Positions 1-5,477 are shown, numbered from the stretch's first letter. The stretch is DNA of 6,157 bases from Micromonosporaceae bacterium (GCA_019689695.1 JADGHA010000271.1:1-6157), one strand, 5' to 3'. A program made the numbers and translations. The notes: generated from the sequence alone by a model not told the origin.

Positions 1-826
1 CCGCGACCGCACCCGTAGCCATCGCGGCCGGCACGGCGATCTTGGCCGCCTTGCGGCCGGTGCGGAAGTCACGGATCTCCCAGCCGCGCTCGCGGGCGGT
101 CCGGCGCAGTGCCGCGTCCGGGTTCACCGCCACCGCGTGCCCCACCAGGGAGAGCATCGGGATGTCGTTCGCCGAGTCGGAGTAGGCGGTGCAGCGGCTG
201 AGGTCCAGGCCCTCCACGGCGGCCAGCTGCTCGATCGCCTCGGCCTTCGCCGGACCGTGCAGCAGGTCGCCGACCAGCCGTCCGGTGTAGACGCCGTCGC
301 GGATCTCGGCGACCGTGCCCAGCGCCCCGGTCAGGCCCAGCCGCTGCGCGATGACCCGGCCCAGCTCCACCGGGGCGGCGGTGACCAGCCAGACCCGCTG
401 GCCGGCGTCCAGGTGCAGCTGGGCCAGGGCTCGGCTGCCGGACCAGATCCGGCCGGCCATCAGCTCGTCGAAGATCTCCTCGCTGAGCCGTTCCAGGTCC
501 TGCACCCGCCAGCCCTCGACGAACGCCAGCGCGGTCTGCTTGGTCTGCGACATGTCGCCGGCGTGCTCGGTGGCGAGCAGCCGGAACCGCAGCTGCTGCC
601 AGCCGAAGCGGATCAGGTCACCGACGGTGAAGTACTTGCGGGCGGCCAGGCCGCGGGCGAACCAGTAGATCGACGCGCCCTGCATCATGGTGTTGTCCAC
701 GTCGAAGAAGGCGGCCGCGCCCTGGTCCGGCGGGACGGTCGACGCCGCCTCCAGCTCGGCCGCCGCCCAGCCGGCGGTGTGCCCGTGGGCGTCGGTGGTC
801 AACGTCACCTTGCGGGTTCGCGCCAT
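1..826 (-). CDS. HAD-IB family hydrolase (SerB-like phosphatase), 3' end outside window
   Basis: Partial gene: 275 codons are visible and no stop is reached before the left edge. The ATG at 826-824 is preceded by a strong Shine-Dalgarno (AAGGGGGG, seven bases of spacing), which fixes the start. The protein has a non-conserved leader of about 35 residues, then HAD motif I FFDVDNT (nucleophile Asp42, acid/base Asp44), a helical cap region (about 50-140), motif II LVTAA (Thr149), motif III Lys194 in GPAK, and motif IV YSDSANDIPML (Asp217, Asp221). All catalytic residues of a phosphomonoester hydrolase are present. The pattern is that of the HAD-IB subfamily of phosphoserine-phosphatase-like proteins; the substrate cannot be told from sequence. 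The last visible residues are Ala/Val/Met-rich, and many actinobacterial members carry a C-terminal tail there. It lies 86 bases downstream of the DUF5667 gene on the same strand, so co-transcription with the sigma/anti-sigma pair is plausible. From memory, HAD proteins of this kind sit near bldN in Streptomyces too. Confidence 0.9.
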   Translation of the reverse strand, partial: MARTRKVTLTTDAHGHTAGWAAAELEAASTVPPDQGAAAFFDVDNTMMQGASIYWFARGLAARKYFTVGDLIRFGWQQLRFRLLATEHAGDMSQTKQTALAFVEGWRVQDLERLSEEIFDELMAGRIWSGSRALAQLHLDAGQRVWLVTAAPVELGRVIAQRLGLTGALGTVAEIRDGVYTGRLVGDLLHGPAKAEAIEQLAAVEGLDLSRCTAYSDSANDIPMLSLVGHAVAVNPDAALRRTARERGWEIRDFRTGRKAAKIAVPAAMATGAVA

Positions 827-912
827 GCCGTGGCCCCCCTTCGTCGGCCGCTGGCACCCTTCCCGAGGGTAGGTCATCCGCGCCCGGACGGGCCGGAAGC
901 GCACCGCGGTGG
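827..912. other. Intergenic spacer between the DUF5667 gene and the HAD-IB gene
   Basis: This 86-base spacer holds the HAD-IB ribosome binding site and two small inverted repeats: ACCCT-TCCCG-AGGGT at 856-870 and GCCCG-GA-CGGGC at 882-893. Neither stem is followed by a T run, and both are only five base pairs long, so a terminator is not supported. The minus strand contains TACCCT (871-866), which fits the TAnnnT shape of an actinobacterial -10 box, but no matching -35 is seen at 16-19 bases. I regard the spacer as probably transcribed through, with a possible internal promoter. Confidence 0.4.
834..841 (-). promoter_or_regulatory. Ribosome binding site of the HAD-IB gene
   Basis: On the minus strand AAGGGGGG lies seven bases before the ATG at 826. 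The same CGAAGGGGGG string precedes the proposed start of the DUF5667 gene. It supports ATG 826 as the true start. Confidence 0.6.
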
Positions 913-1815
913 TCAGCCGCCGAGCAGGTCGCCCAAAAGCCGCCGCAGGCTGCCCAGCAGGCCGCCGCCGCCGTTGTCGTCCGGGGTCGCGGACGGCGTC
1001 GGCGTCGGCGATGGTTGTCCGGTCCGGCCGGCGTCCCCGGGCTGGCCGGGCGTCGCCGCGGCCGGGGACCGGCGGGCACCCGCATCGGCCGCGGGACTCG
1101 TCCCGCCGCGCGCGCCGCGGCTCGGCGTGGCCGTGGCGCGGCCGCCCGGCTTCGCCGGTGCCGTCCGGCCCGGCCCTGCACCGGACCCCCGCCGGGGTCC
1201 GAGCGCGTCGCTGCCGTCGCTGGGCGCGGTGCCGCAGGTCAGCGTCTGGCGCAGCTGCTGTGCCCGGGTTGCCACCTCCGACAGCAGCTCCAGCGAGTCG
1301 AGCAGCCGCGCCCGGGCGGGGCCGCCCACCTTGTCCAGCAGGTCGCCGATGTCGCGCTGCTGCGCGCGGACGAAGGTGTCCACCGCGTCCAGCGCGGCCG
1401 GGTCCTTGTGCTGCACGCCGGCGGTGGTGAGCAGCTTCACCCCTTGCCGGGTGTCGGCGTCCATGTCGTCGAGGGCCCGCCGGAAGTTGTCCGCGCTGCC
1501 GCTGACCGACTTCGCCTCGTCCAGCCGGGTCCGGGCGAACTCCAGGTGAAGCTGGCCGCGCCCGACGTCCGAGCCGGCGAAGGCGAGCTCCGCACGCTCG
1601 GTGGACCGCTTCACGCCGTACAGCGCGTCACCCGGCAGGGCACCTCCGCTCGCCGCGGCGATGCCGGACAGGACCAGCGCGCCGGCCGCGACACCGCCGA
1701 TCACCGCGGCGCGGGCGCGGCTGCCCGCGCCGAGCAGCACCCGGCGGCGGGCGCGTCCGGGCGGCTCCGGCACGGCCGGGCCGACACCCTCGCGCTCCAC
1801 CTTGGCCACCAGCAT
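913..1815 (-). CDS. DUF5667 membrane protein, RsbN-like anti-sigma factor: C-terminal part (frameshifted)
   Basis: This frame encodes the membrane and extracytoplasmic part of a single-pass protein in the anti-sigma position behind the BldN-like sigma factor. Numbered from the ATG at 1815, it has a charged cytoplasmic segment (1-35), a transmembrane helix (about 36-57, Ala/Val/Gly/Leu-rich), then a DUF5667 region beginning LPGDALYGVKRSTERAEL (about 60-105), a helical stretch to about 195, a low-complexity Pro/Ala/Gly/Thr tail (about 200-285), and a terminal amphipathic motif LLGSLRRLLGDLLGG. The ATG at 1815 is probably not the real start. It lies inside the family-typical segment DPDPRFRDERRAML, and codons upstream of it stay open to a TGA at 1956-1954 without any start codon. 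The missing N-terminus is in another frame just upstream (see 1829-2080), so the intact product would be about 390 residues. By analogy with RsbN, it should hold the sigma factor at the membrane until a developmental signal. The sigma-binding role is inferred from position and architecture. Confidence is high for the family, moderate for the rsbN assignment. Confidence 0.8.
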   Translation of the reverse strand: MLVAKVEREGVGPAVPEPPGRARRRVLLGAGSRARAAVIGGVAAGALVLSGIAAASGGALPGDALYGVKRSTERAELAFAGSDVGRGQLHLEFARTRLDEAKSVSGSADNFRRALDDMDADTRQGVKLLTTAGVQHKDPAALDAVDTFVRAQQRDIGDLLDKVGGPARARLLDSLELLSEVATRAQQLRQTLTCGTAPSDGSDALGPRRGSGAGPGRTAPAKPGGRATATPSRGARGGTSPAADAGARRSPAAATPGQPGDAGRTGQPSPTPTPSATPDDNGGGGLLGSLRRLLGDLLGG

Positions 1816-1828
1816 CGCGCGCCGCTCG

Positions 1829-2080
1829 TCACGGAACCGGGGGTCGGGGTCGGCGGCCGGCGCGCGCCCCCCGGGCGCGCCCCGCGCCCCGCCCCCGGGG
1901 GGCGGGGGCGGGGGCGGGCGCGAGCCGCACCGCCGCGACCCGCCGGCCGAGCGTCACCAGCCGGTCGAGGTCGGCCTCGGACCCGGACCGCAGCCGGTGC
2001 CGGGGTCCGCGGCCGGGCGCCTGGTCGAGCAGGTCGGCGAAGCGCTCGGCACGCCGGCCGGGCAGGACGGAGGCGATCAC
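1829..2080 (-). pseudogene. RsbN-like anti-sigma factor: N-terminal part, out of frame with the rest
   Basis: This reading frame supplies the cytoplasmic N-terminal domain that the DUF5667 protein lacks. It is charged and helical, with motifs RRAERFADLLDQ near the start and DLDRLVTLGRRVAAVRL about 45 residues in, which is typical of the N-termini of actinobacterial DUF5667 proteins and of the sigma-binding end of RsbN. It then runs into an Ala-Pro repeat (APAPAPAP) and, beyond that, into Arg/Gly-rich out-of-frame translation ending at a TGA at 1831-1829. GTG 2080 is preferred over GTG 2089 because the Shine-Dalgarno AAGGGGGG (2096-2089) is eight bases from 2080 but overlaps 2089. One extra base in the C6 run (minus strand, 1902-1897), or a +1 slip there, would join this domain in frame to the C-terminal part. 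Sequencing error, true mutation and programmed +1 frameshifting are all possible; the first is most likely in such sequence. Confidence 0.65.
1861..1920. repeat. Extreme G/C tract with quadruplex motif and hairpin potential at the frameshift
   Basis: This 60-base stretch has no A or T at all. On the plus strand, 1897-1918 reads G6-C-G5-C-G5-C-G3, four G runs separated by single-base loops, an ideal intramolecular quadruplex pattern. The left half (1876-1896) is made of C runs that can pair imperfectly with the G runs, centred between 1896 and 1897. It encodes the Ala/Pro/Gly linker of the RsbN-like protein, where length is unconstrained. Such tracts commonly cause indel errors in reads and polymerase slippage in cells. 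Confidence 0.7.
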
Positions 2081-2157
2081 CGCGGGCACCCCCCTTCGCC
2101 GGTCGTCAGGTCAAACGCCACCGGTGTCGGCGTGGTTACGCCCAGCTGGCCGGTCAT
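2077..2157 (-). CDS. Possible 26-codon coupling ORF between the sigma and anti-sigma genes
   Basis: An ATG at 2157-2155 overlaps the sigma stop codon as ATGA. It opens 26 codons, starting MTGQLGVTTPTPVAF, that end in a TGA (2079-2077), and that stop overlaps the proposed GTG start of the anti-sigma gene as GTGA. No Shine-Dalgarno is visible before the ATG, and the peptide resembles nothing I know. It may act only as a translational bridge, or it may be chance; the start/stop overlap at both ends is the only evidence. Confidence 0.2.
   Translation of the reverse strand: MTGQLGVTTPTPVAFDLTTGEGGCPR
2089..2096 (-). promoter_or_regulatory. Ribosome binding site of the RsbN-like gene
   Basis: AAGGGGGG on the minus strand lies eight bases before GTG 2080. 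Because the alternative GTG at 2089 starts inside this element, it decides the start in favour of 2080. Confidence 0.55.
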
Positions 2158-2903
2158 GGCTGGAACCCGTCGGGCAGCAGCCGGGCCAGCGCGCGTACCG
2201 CGCGGTACTGCAGCGCCTTGATCGCCCCCTCGGTTTTACCCATCGCCTCGGCGGTCTCTGCGACCGAGAAGCCCTGCAGGAAGCGCAGCACGATGCACTC
2301 CTGCTGCTCCGGGTTGAGCCGCTTGACCGCGCTGAGCAGGGCCACGTTGGTGATGTGCCCGAGCACTGCCTCCTCCGGCCGGCCCTCCGGGCCGCGCTCC
2401 TCGCGGTCCGCCTCGAGCACGTCGCCCGCGCTGATCTCCAGCCGGTACCGGCCGGACTTGAAGTGGTCGGCGACCCGGTTGCGGGCGATGGTGACCAGCC
2501 ACGCCCGCAGGTCCCGGCCCTGCCAGGTCACGCTGCCGATGTTGTTCAGCGCGCGCAGGAAGGTGTCCGCGGTCAGGTCCTCGGCGAGCTGCCGGTTGCC
2601 CACCCGGAAGTAGACGAACCGGTAGACGCTGTCCACGTAGCGGTCGTAGATCTGGCCGAAGGCCTCCGCGTCGCCGGCCTTGGCCCGCTCGACCAGCTGC
2701 CAGACCTCGGCCGCGGTGTCGGTCGGACCGGGCTGGTCCGGCAGGTTCGGTGATGCGCCGCTGCCGGTCTCCTCCTCGACCGGTGACCGGGCGGCCGGGA
2801 TCACCACCGTGTCCGCGGTCACGCTGAGCATGTCACGCAGGGCGAAGCGCAGCGCGGTGAGACCTTCGGCGAGCGCGAACCTGGCCGCGTACACCCCTGA
2901 CAT
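2154..2903 (-). CDS. bldN: ECF-type sigma-70 factor, BldN family
   Basis: A 249-residue sigma factor that directs RNA polymerase to a dedicated promoter set. It has an N-terminal extension (about 1-65) ahead of the sigma core. Region 2 (about 66-145) carries FGQIYDRYVDSVYRFVYFR, LAEDLTADTFLRAL and WQGRDLRAWLVTIARN. A linker follows with DHFKSGRYRLE, then region 4 (about 180-245) with LNPEQQECIVLRFLQGFS, VAETAEAMGKTEGAIKALQ and RAVRALARLLPD. These strings match what I remember of Streptomyces BldN, the sigma factor needed for aerial mycelium (chaplin/rodlin) genes. That protein is also made with an N-terminal pro-sequence that is later removed, so the extension here may be a similar pro-region. 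The start at 2903 is fixed by a perfect Shine-Dalgarno, although the frame stays open further upstream. The next gene encodes a membrane DUF5667 protein in the RsbN position, supporting a sigma/anti-sigma operon. Gene identity is from recollection and synteny, without a search. Confidence 0.87.
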   Translation of the reverse strand: MSGVYAARFALAEGLTALRFALRDMLSVTADTVVIPAARSPVEEETGSGASPNLPDQPGPTDTAAEVWQLVERAKAGDAEAFGQIYDRYVDSVYRFVYFRVGNRQLAEDLTADTFLRALNNIGSVTWQGRDLRAWLVTIARNRVADHFKSGRYRLEISAGDVLEADREERGPEGRPEEAVLGHITNVALLSAVKRLNPEQQECIVLRFLQGFSVAETAEAMGKTEGAIKALQYRAVRALARLLPDGFQP

Positions 2904-2910
2904 GGCCACA

Positions 2911-2918
2911 TCACCTCC
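2911..2918 (-). promoter_or_regulatory. Perfect ribosome binding site of the sigma factor gene
   Basis: GGAGGTGA on the minus strand is fully complementary to the 16S rRNA tail and lies seven bases before ATG 2903. It rejects the longer in-frame ORF that begins near 3242. Confidence 0.8.
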
Positions 2919-2946
2919 GGGCGCCATCCGGAGCCATCGAGAAACA

Positions 2947-2959
2947 GCACTCACTGTGC
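2947..2959. promoter_or_regulatory. Short palindrome resembling a BldD box between the divergent genes
   Basis: GCACTCACTGTGC has perfect four-base arms (GCAC/GTGC) around TCACT. Against the BldD box as I recall it, TNACNCWGNGTNA, six of nine specified positions agree (AC, C, W, GT). It lies 44-56 bases upstream of the sigma start codon and overlaps the first ligase start candidate. In Streptomyces, bldN is a known target of the repressor BldD, so a conserved site here is plausible, but the match is imperfect. Confidence 0.3.
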
Positions 2960-4485
2960 CAGACTCTGCGTCCGTGCATACCCCAGTCGGCGCGTTTTCC
3001 GGTCTGGTTCGGCGGGCGGCGGCCGGACCGGACCGGCCGGCGCTGCTCGACGCGGACCGGACGATCAGTTGGCGGGAGCTGGACGCGCGCGTGGACGCCG
3101 TGGCGCGCGGCCTGCTCGCGCTGGGGCTGCCGCCCAGCATGGGCGCGCCCGCCCGGGTCGCGGTGGCCCTGCCCAACAGCGTGGAGTTCGCGGTCGCCCT
3201 GTTCGGTGCCTTGCGCGCCGGCCTGGTCGCGGTCCCGGTCAATCCCGGCTGCTCGCCCCGCGAGCTGCGCCACGTCCTGGCCGACTCCGGTGCTCGCGTG
3301 CTCGTCGGGACGCCGGAGGTGGTCTCCGCGGCCGGCCAGGTTCCGCATGCGTACCCCGGGGAGGCGCCGGTGGCGGACGGGCCGCCGGTGGCCGAGCCGC
3401 CCGGCGGCGAGGACCTCGCCGTGCTGCTCTACACGTCGGGGACGGCGGGGCGTCCGAAAGGGGCGATGTTGTCTCATCGCGCGCTCATCGCCAATCACAC
3501 CCAGCTGGCCGGAATCCAGCCGAGCCTGGTCGGGCCGGACGACACCGTCCTGCTCACGGTGCCGCTCTCGCACGCGTACGGGCTCAACACCGGCCTGGGC
3601 GCGGTCGCCTACCACGGCGCCCGGGGTGTGCTGGTGGACCACTTCGACCCGGCGTACACGCTGGAGCTGATCGCCCGCCACCAGGTGACCGTCGTGCTGG
3701 GTGTGCCGCCGATGTACACGGCCTGGGGCCTGCTGGCCAGCCAGCGGCCGCCGCTCGGGGAGGCGATGGCTTCGGTACGCCTGGCGGTCTGCGGCGCGGC
3801 TCCGCTGGAGCCGGGCAACGCGGCCCGGTTCACCGAGGCGACCAGGCACCCGGTCTTCGTCGGGTACGGCCTGACCGAGACCGCCCCGGTGCTCACCTCC
3901 ACGCTGGCCAGCCCGGTACCGAAGGCCGGCTCGATCGGCCGGCCGATACCCGGGGTCGAGCTGCGGTTGGCCGGCACCGAGTCGCTGGTCGTGGAGGAGG
4001 GCTGGGAGCCGGAGTCGCCGGAGTCGCCCGGCACCGATCCCGGGGAGATCGTGGTGCGCGGCCCGAACCTGTTCAGCGGGTACTGGCCGGACGCGCGGGG
4101 TGGCCCGGACGCGGACGGCTGGTGGGCGACCGGCGACGTGGCGTACGCCGACGCCGACGGGGACCTTTTTCTGGTCGCCCGGATCGGCGAGCTGATACTG
4201 GTCAACGGGTTCAACGTCTATCCGCGCGAGGTGGAGCTGGTGCTGGAGTCCCATCCGGGGGTGGCCGAGGCGGCGGTGGTCGGCACGCCGCATCCGTTCA
4301 CCGGCCAGACCGTCCATGCGTACGTGGTGCGCGCGCCGGGGTCGGAGGTGACCGCCGACGAGCTGCTGCGGTACTGCGACGGGCAGCTGGCCCGGTTCAA
4401 GTGCCCGACCGCGGTCGAGTTCGTGCCCGAGCTGCCGCACTCGCCGACCGGCAAGATCCGTAAGGTGGGGTTGGGTGATGGCTGA
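2956..4485 (+). CDS. AMP-forming acyl-CoA synthetase / fatty acid-CoA ligase family
   Basis: An adenylate-forming enzyme that activates a carboxylic acid with ATP and, in most relatives, transfers it to CoA. Numbered from GTG 2956 (509 residues), the large domain carries the P-loop YTSGTAGRPKG (159-169), VPLSHAYG (about 203-210), the GYGLTE motif (303-308) and TGD (392-394). The hinge is at about Arg409, followed by ELILVNGFNVYP (to 423). The C-terminal domain ends with PTGK and its catalytic Lys500. All core motifs are intact and the length is normal, so it should be active; the acid substrate is unknown. The usual Lys after the hinge Arg is Gly here (ARIGEL). The start is uncertain: GTG 2956 and GTG 2974 are both in frame, neither has a Shine-Dalgarno, and a weak CAGACT (2960-2965) would suit a leaderless mRNA starting at 2974. 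An upstream in-frame ATG at 2902 would collide with the sigma start. It is divergent from the sigma gene and overlaps the following glutaredoxin gene by eight bases. Confidence 0.9.
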   Translation: MPDSASVHTPVGAFSGLVRRAAAGPDRPALLDADRTISWRELDARVDAVARGLLALGLPPSMGAPARVAVALPNSVEFAVALFGALRAGLVAVPVNPGCSPRELRHVLADSGARVLVGTPEVVSAAGQVPHAYPGEAPVADGPPVAEPPGGEDLAVLLYTSGTAGRPKGAMLSHRALIANHTQLAGIQPSLVGPDDTVLLTVPLSHAYGLNTGLGAVAYHGARGVLVDHFDPAYTLELIARHQVTVVLGVPPMYTAWGLLASQRPPLGEAMASVRLAVCGAAPLEPGNAARFTEATRHPVFVGYGLTETAPVLTSTLASPVPKAGSIGRPIPGVELRLAGTESLVVEEGWEPESPESPGTDPGEIVVRGPNLFSGYWPDARGGPDADGWWATGDVAYADADGDLFLVARIGELILVNGFNVYPREVELVLESHPGVAEAAVVGTPHPFTGQTVHAYVVRAPGSEVTADELLRYCDGQLARFKCPTAVEFVPELPHSPTGKIRKVGLGDG

Positions 4486-4759
4486 GCCAGCTGGCGCTCG
4501 CGCCGGCGAGCGCAGGACCGGCCCGCGGCTGACGCTGATCACCCGTCCCGGCTGCCACCTGTGTGACGTGGCGAAGGAGGCCATCCAGCGGGTCGACGCG
4601 CAGACCGGCGCCGGCTGGGTCGAGGTGGACGTGACCTCCGACATCGAGCTGGAGCGGGAGTACGGCGACCGGGTTCCGGTGATCTTGCTGGACGGCCGGG
4701 AGCACGGCTACTGGCGGGTGGAAGAAACACGTTTGTTGCGAGATCTAGGCGCTTCGTAG
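4478..4759 (+). CDS. Glutaredoxin-like (DUF836-type) thiol-disulfide protein
   Basis: A 93-residue thioredoxin-fold protein. After a charged, probably flexible leader (1-15) comes beta strand LTLITRPGCHLC with a CxxC active site (Cys26, His27, Leu28, Cys29), a helix, the strand GWVEVDVTSD, then RVPVILLDG with the cis-proline (Pro67), and a last helix. This is the compact glutaredoxin-like family common in actinomycetes; the likely role is thiol-disulfide exchange in the cytoplasm, partner unknown. ATG 4478 is chosen over the adjacent GTG 4475 because GGTGGGG (4464-4470) is seven bases from it. The start overlaps the ligase stop by eight bases, so translation is probably coupled. I recall a gene of this type close to bldN and rex in Streptomyces, which fits the neighbourhood seen here. 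Confidence 0.88.
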   Translation: MAEPAGARAGERRTGPRLTLITRPGCHLCDVAKEAIQRVDAQTGAGWVEVDVTSDIELEREYGDRVPVILLDGREHGYWRVEETRLLRDLGAS

Positions 4760-4770
4760 TCTTGATCGGG
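4733..4770 (+). promoter_or_regulatory. Probable leaderless promoter for the DWNGT HAD gene
   Basis: TTGTTG (4733-4738) and TAGTCT (4757-4762) are separated by 18 bases and the GTG start codon follows seven bases after the -10 box. This fits a principal-sigma promoter whose transcript starts at the GTG. The TAG stop codon of the glutaredoxin gene forms the first three bases of the -10 box. No Shine-Dalgarno lies before the GTG, and the stretch is noticeably richer in A/T than its surroundings. Inference from pattern only. Confidence 0.5.
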
Positions 4771-5477
4771 TGAAGCATCTGGTCTGGGACTGGAACGGCA
4801 CGCTGCTGGACGACCTTTCCCTGGTGGTCGACGCGACCAACGCCGCGCTGGTCGCCGCGGGCGGCGGGCCGACCACTGTGGACGAGCACCGGCGCGAGTT
4901 CCGCCGGCCGGTCACCGAGTACTACAGCCTGGTGCTGGGCCGGCCGGTGGACGAGGAGGAGTTCGCCCGCCTGGACAAGATCTTCCACGACGCGTACGCG
5001 GAGGGGCTGACCACCTGCGCGCTGGCGGCGGACGCGCTGGACGCGCTGCAGAGCTGGACGGGCACCCAGTCGCTGCTGTCCATGTGGTTCCACAGCGAAC
5101 TGGTGCCCACGGTCGACCGGTTCGGGCTGACGCCGTACTTCGCCCGGGTGGACGGGAACCGGGCGGCGGTCGGCGGCGGCCCCAAGGCCCCGCACCTGGC
5201 CGCCCACCTGGCGGCGCTCGGCCTGGACGGTGCGGACTGCGTGCTGATCGGCGACTCGGTTGACGACGCCGACGCGGCGGCCGCGGTCGGCGCCCGGTGC
5301 GTGCTCTACGCCGGCGGATTCACCGACCCGGAGCGGCTGCGCCGCTGCGGCGTCCCGGTCGCCGCCACCCTCGCCGAGGCCATCACCCTCGCGCAACCGT
5401 CCCTAGCTGCGCCCACTACGCCAGCCGCGCCCGCCTCGGGTGTGTGGCGCCCTGATCAACGGGTGCTGGACAGGTAG
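4770..5477 (+). CDS. HAD family hydrolase, phosphoglycolate phosphatase-like (DWNGT motif)
   Basis: A 235-residue HAD hydrolase that begins directly with motif I: VWDWNGTLLDD, nucleophile Asp7. A helical cap follows (about 15-90), then motif II SMWFHS (Ser104), motif III Lys139 in GGGPKAP, and motif IV IGDSVDDADAA (Asp162, Asp166). The fold matches the Gph/phosphatase branch (HAD-IA). The usual DxD of motif I is DWN, so the second acid, normally the general acid/base, is Asn9; whole groups of actinobacterial HADs show this DWNGT form, so it is a family trait and not a fresh mutation. Substrate unknown. The GTG start is preferred because it places motif I at the N-terminus as usual and suits a leaderless promoter. 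The last 25 residues or so (from about 211) are Ala/Pro-rich, use less G/C at third positions, and overlap the convergent response regulator gene by 22 bases. Confidence 0.87.
   Translation: MKHLVWDWNGTLLDDLSLVVDATNAALVAAGGGPTTVDEHRREFRRPVTEYYSLVLGRPVDEEEFARLDKIFHDAYAEGLTTCALAADALDALQSWTGTQSLLSMWFHSELVPTVDRFGLTPYFARVDGNRAAVGGGPKAPHLAAHLAALGLDGADCVLIGDSVDDADAAAAVGARCVLYAGGFTDPERLRRCGVPVAATLAEAITLAQPSLAAPTTPAAPASGVWRPDQRVLDR

Noticed and set aside
856..893. Two inverted repeats in the spacer before the HAD-IB gene as a terminator
   Set aside because: Stems are only five base pairs and no T run follows on either strand.
137..1549. Long plus-strand ORF of 470 codons across the left block
   Set aside because: It lies antisense to the HAD-IB and DUF5667 genes, is rich in Arg/Gly/Pro/Ala with no recognisable domain, and is a shadow typical of high-GC DNA.
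1015..2613. Plus-strand ORF of 532 codons
   Set aside because: Antisense to the anti-sigma and sigma genes, low-complexity composition, no start signal; the minus-strand genes explain the region.
2904..3242. Upstream extension of the sigma factor to a start near 3242
   Set aside because: A perfect Shine-Dalgarno sits seven bases before ATG 2903, and the extension would run through the ligase coding region.
2911..4644. Minus-strand ORF of 577 codons opposite the ligase
   Set aside because: The plus strand has an intact set of adenylation motifs; the antisense product is Arg/His/Gly-rich and unrecognisable.
4539..5396. Minus-strand ORF of 285 codons opposite the glutaredoxin and HAD genes
   Set aside because: Shadow frame; the plus strand carries the CxxC protein and complete HAD motifs.
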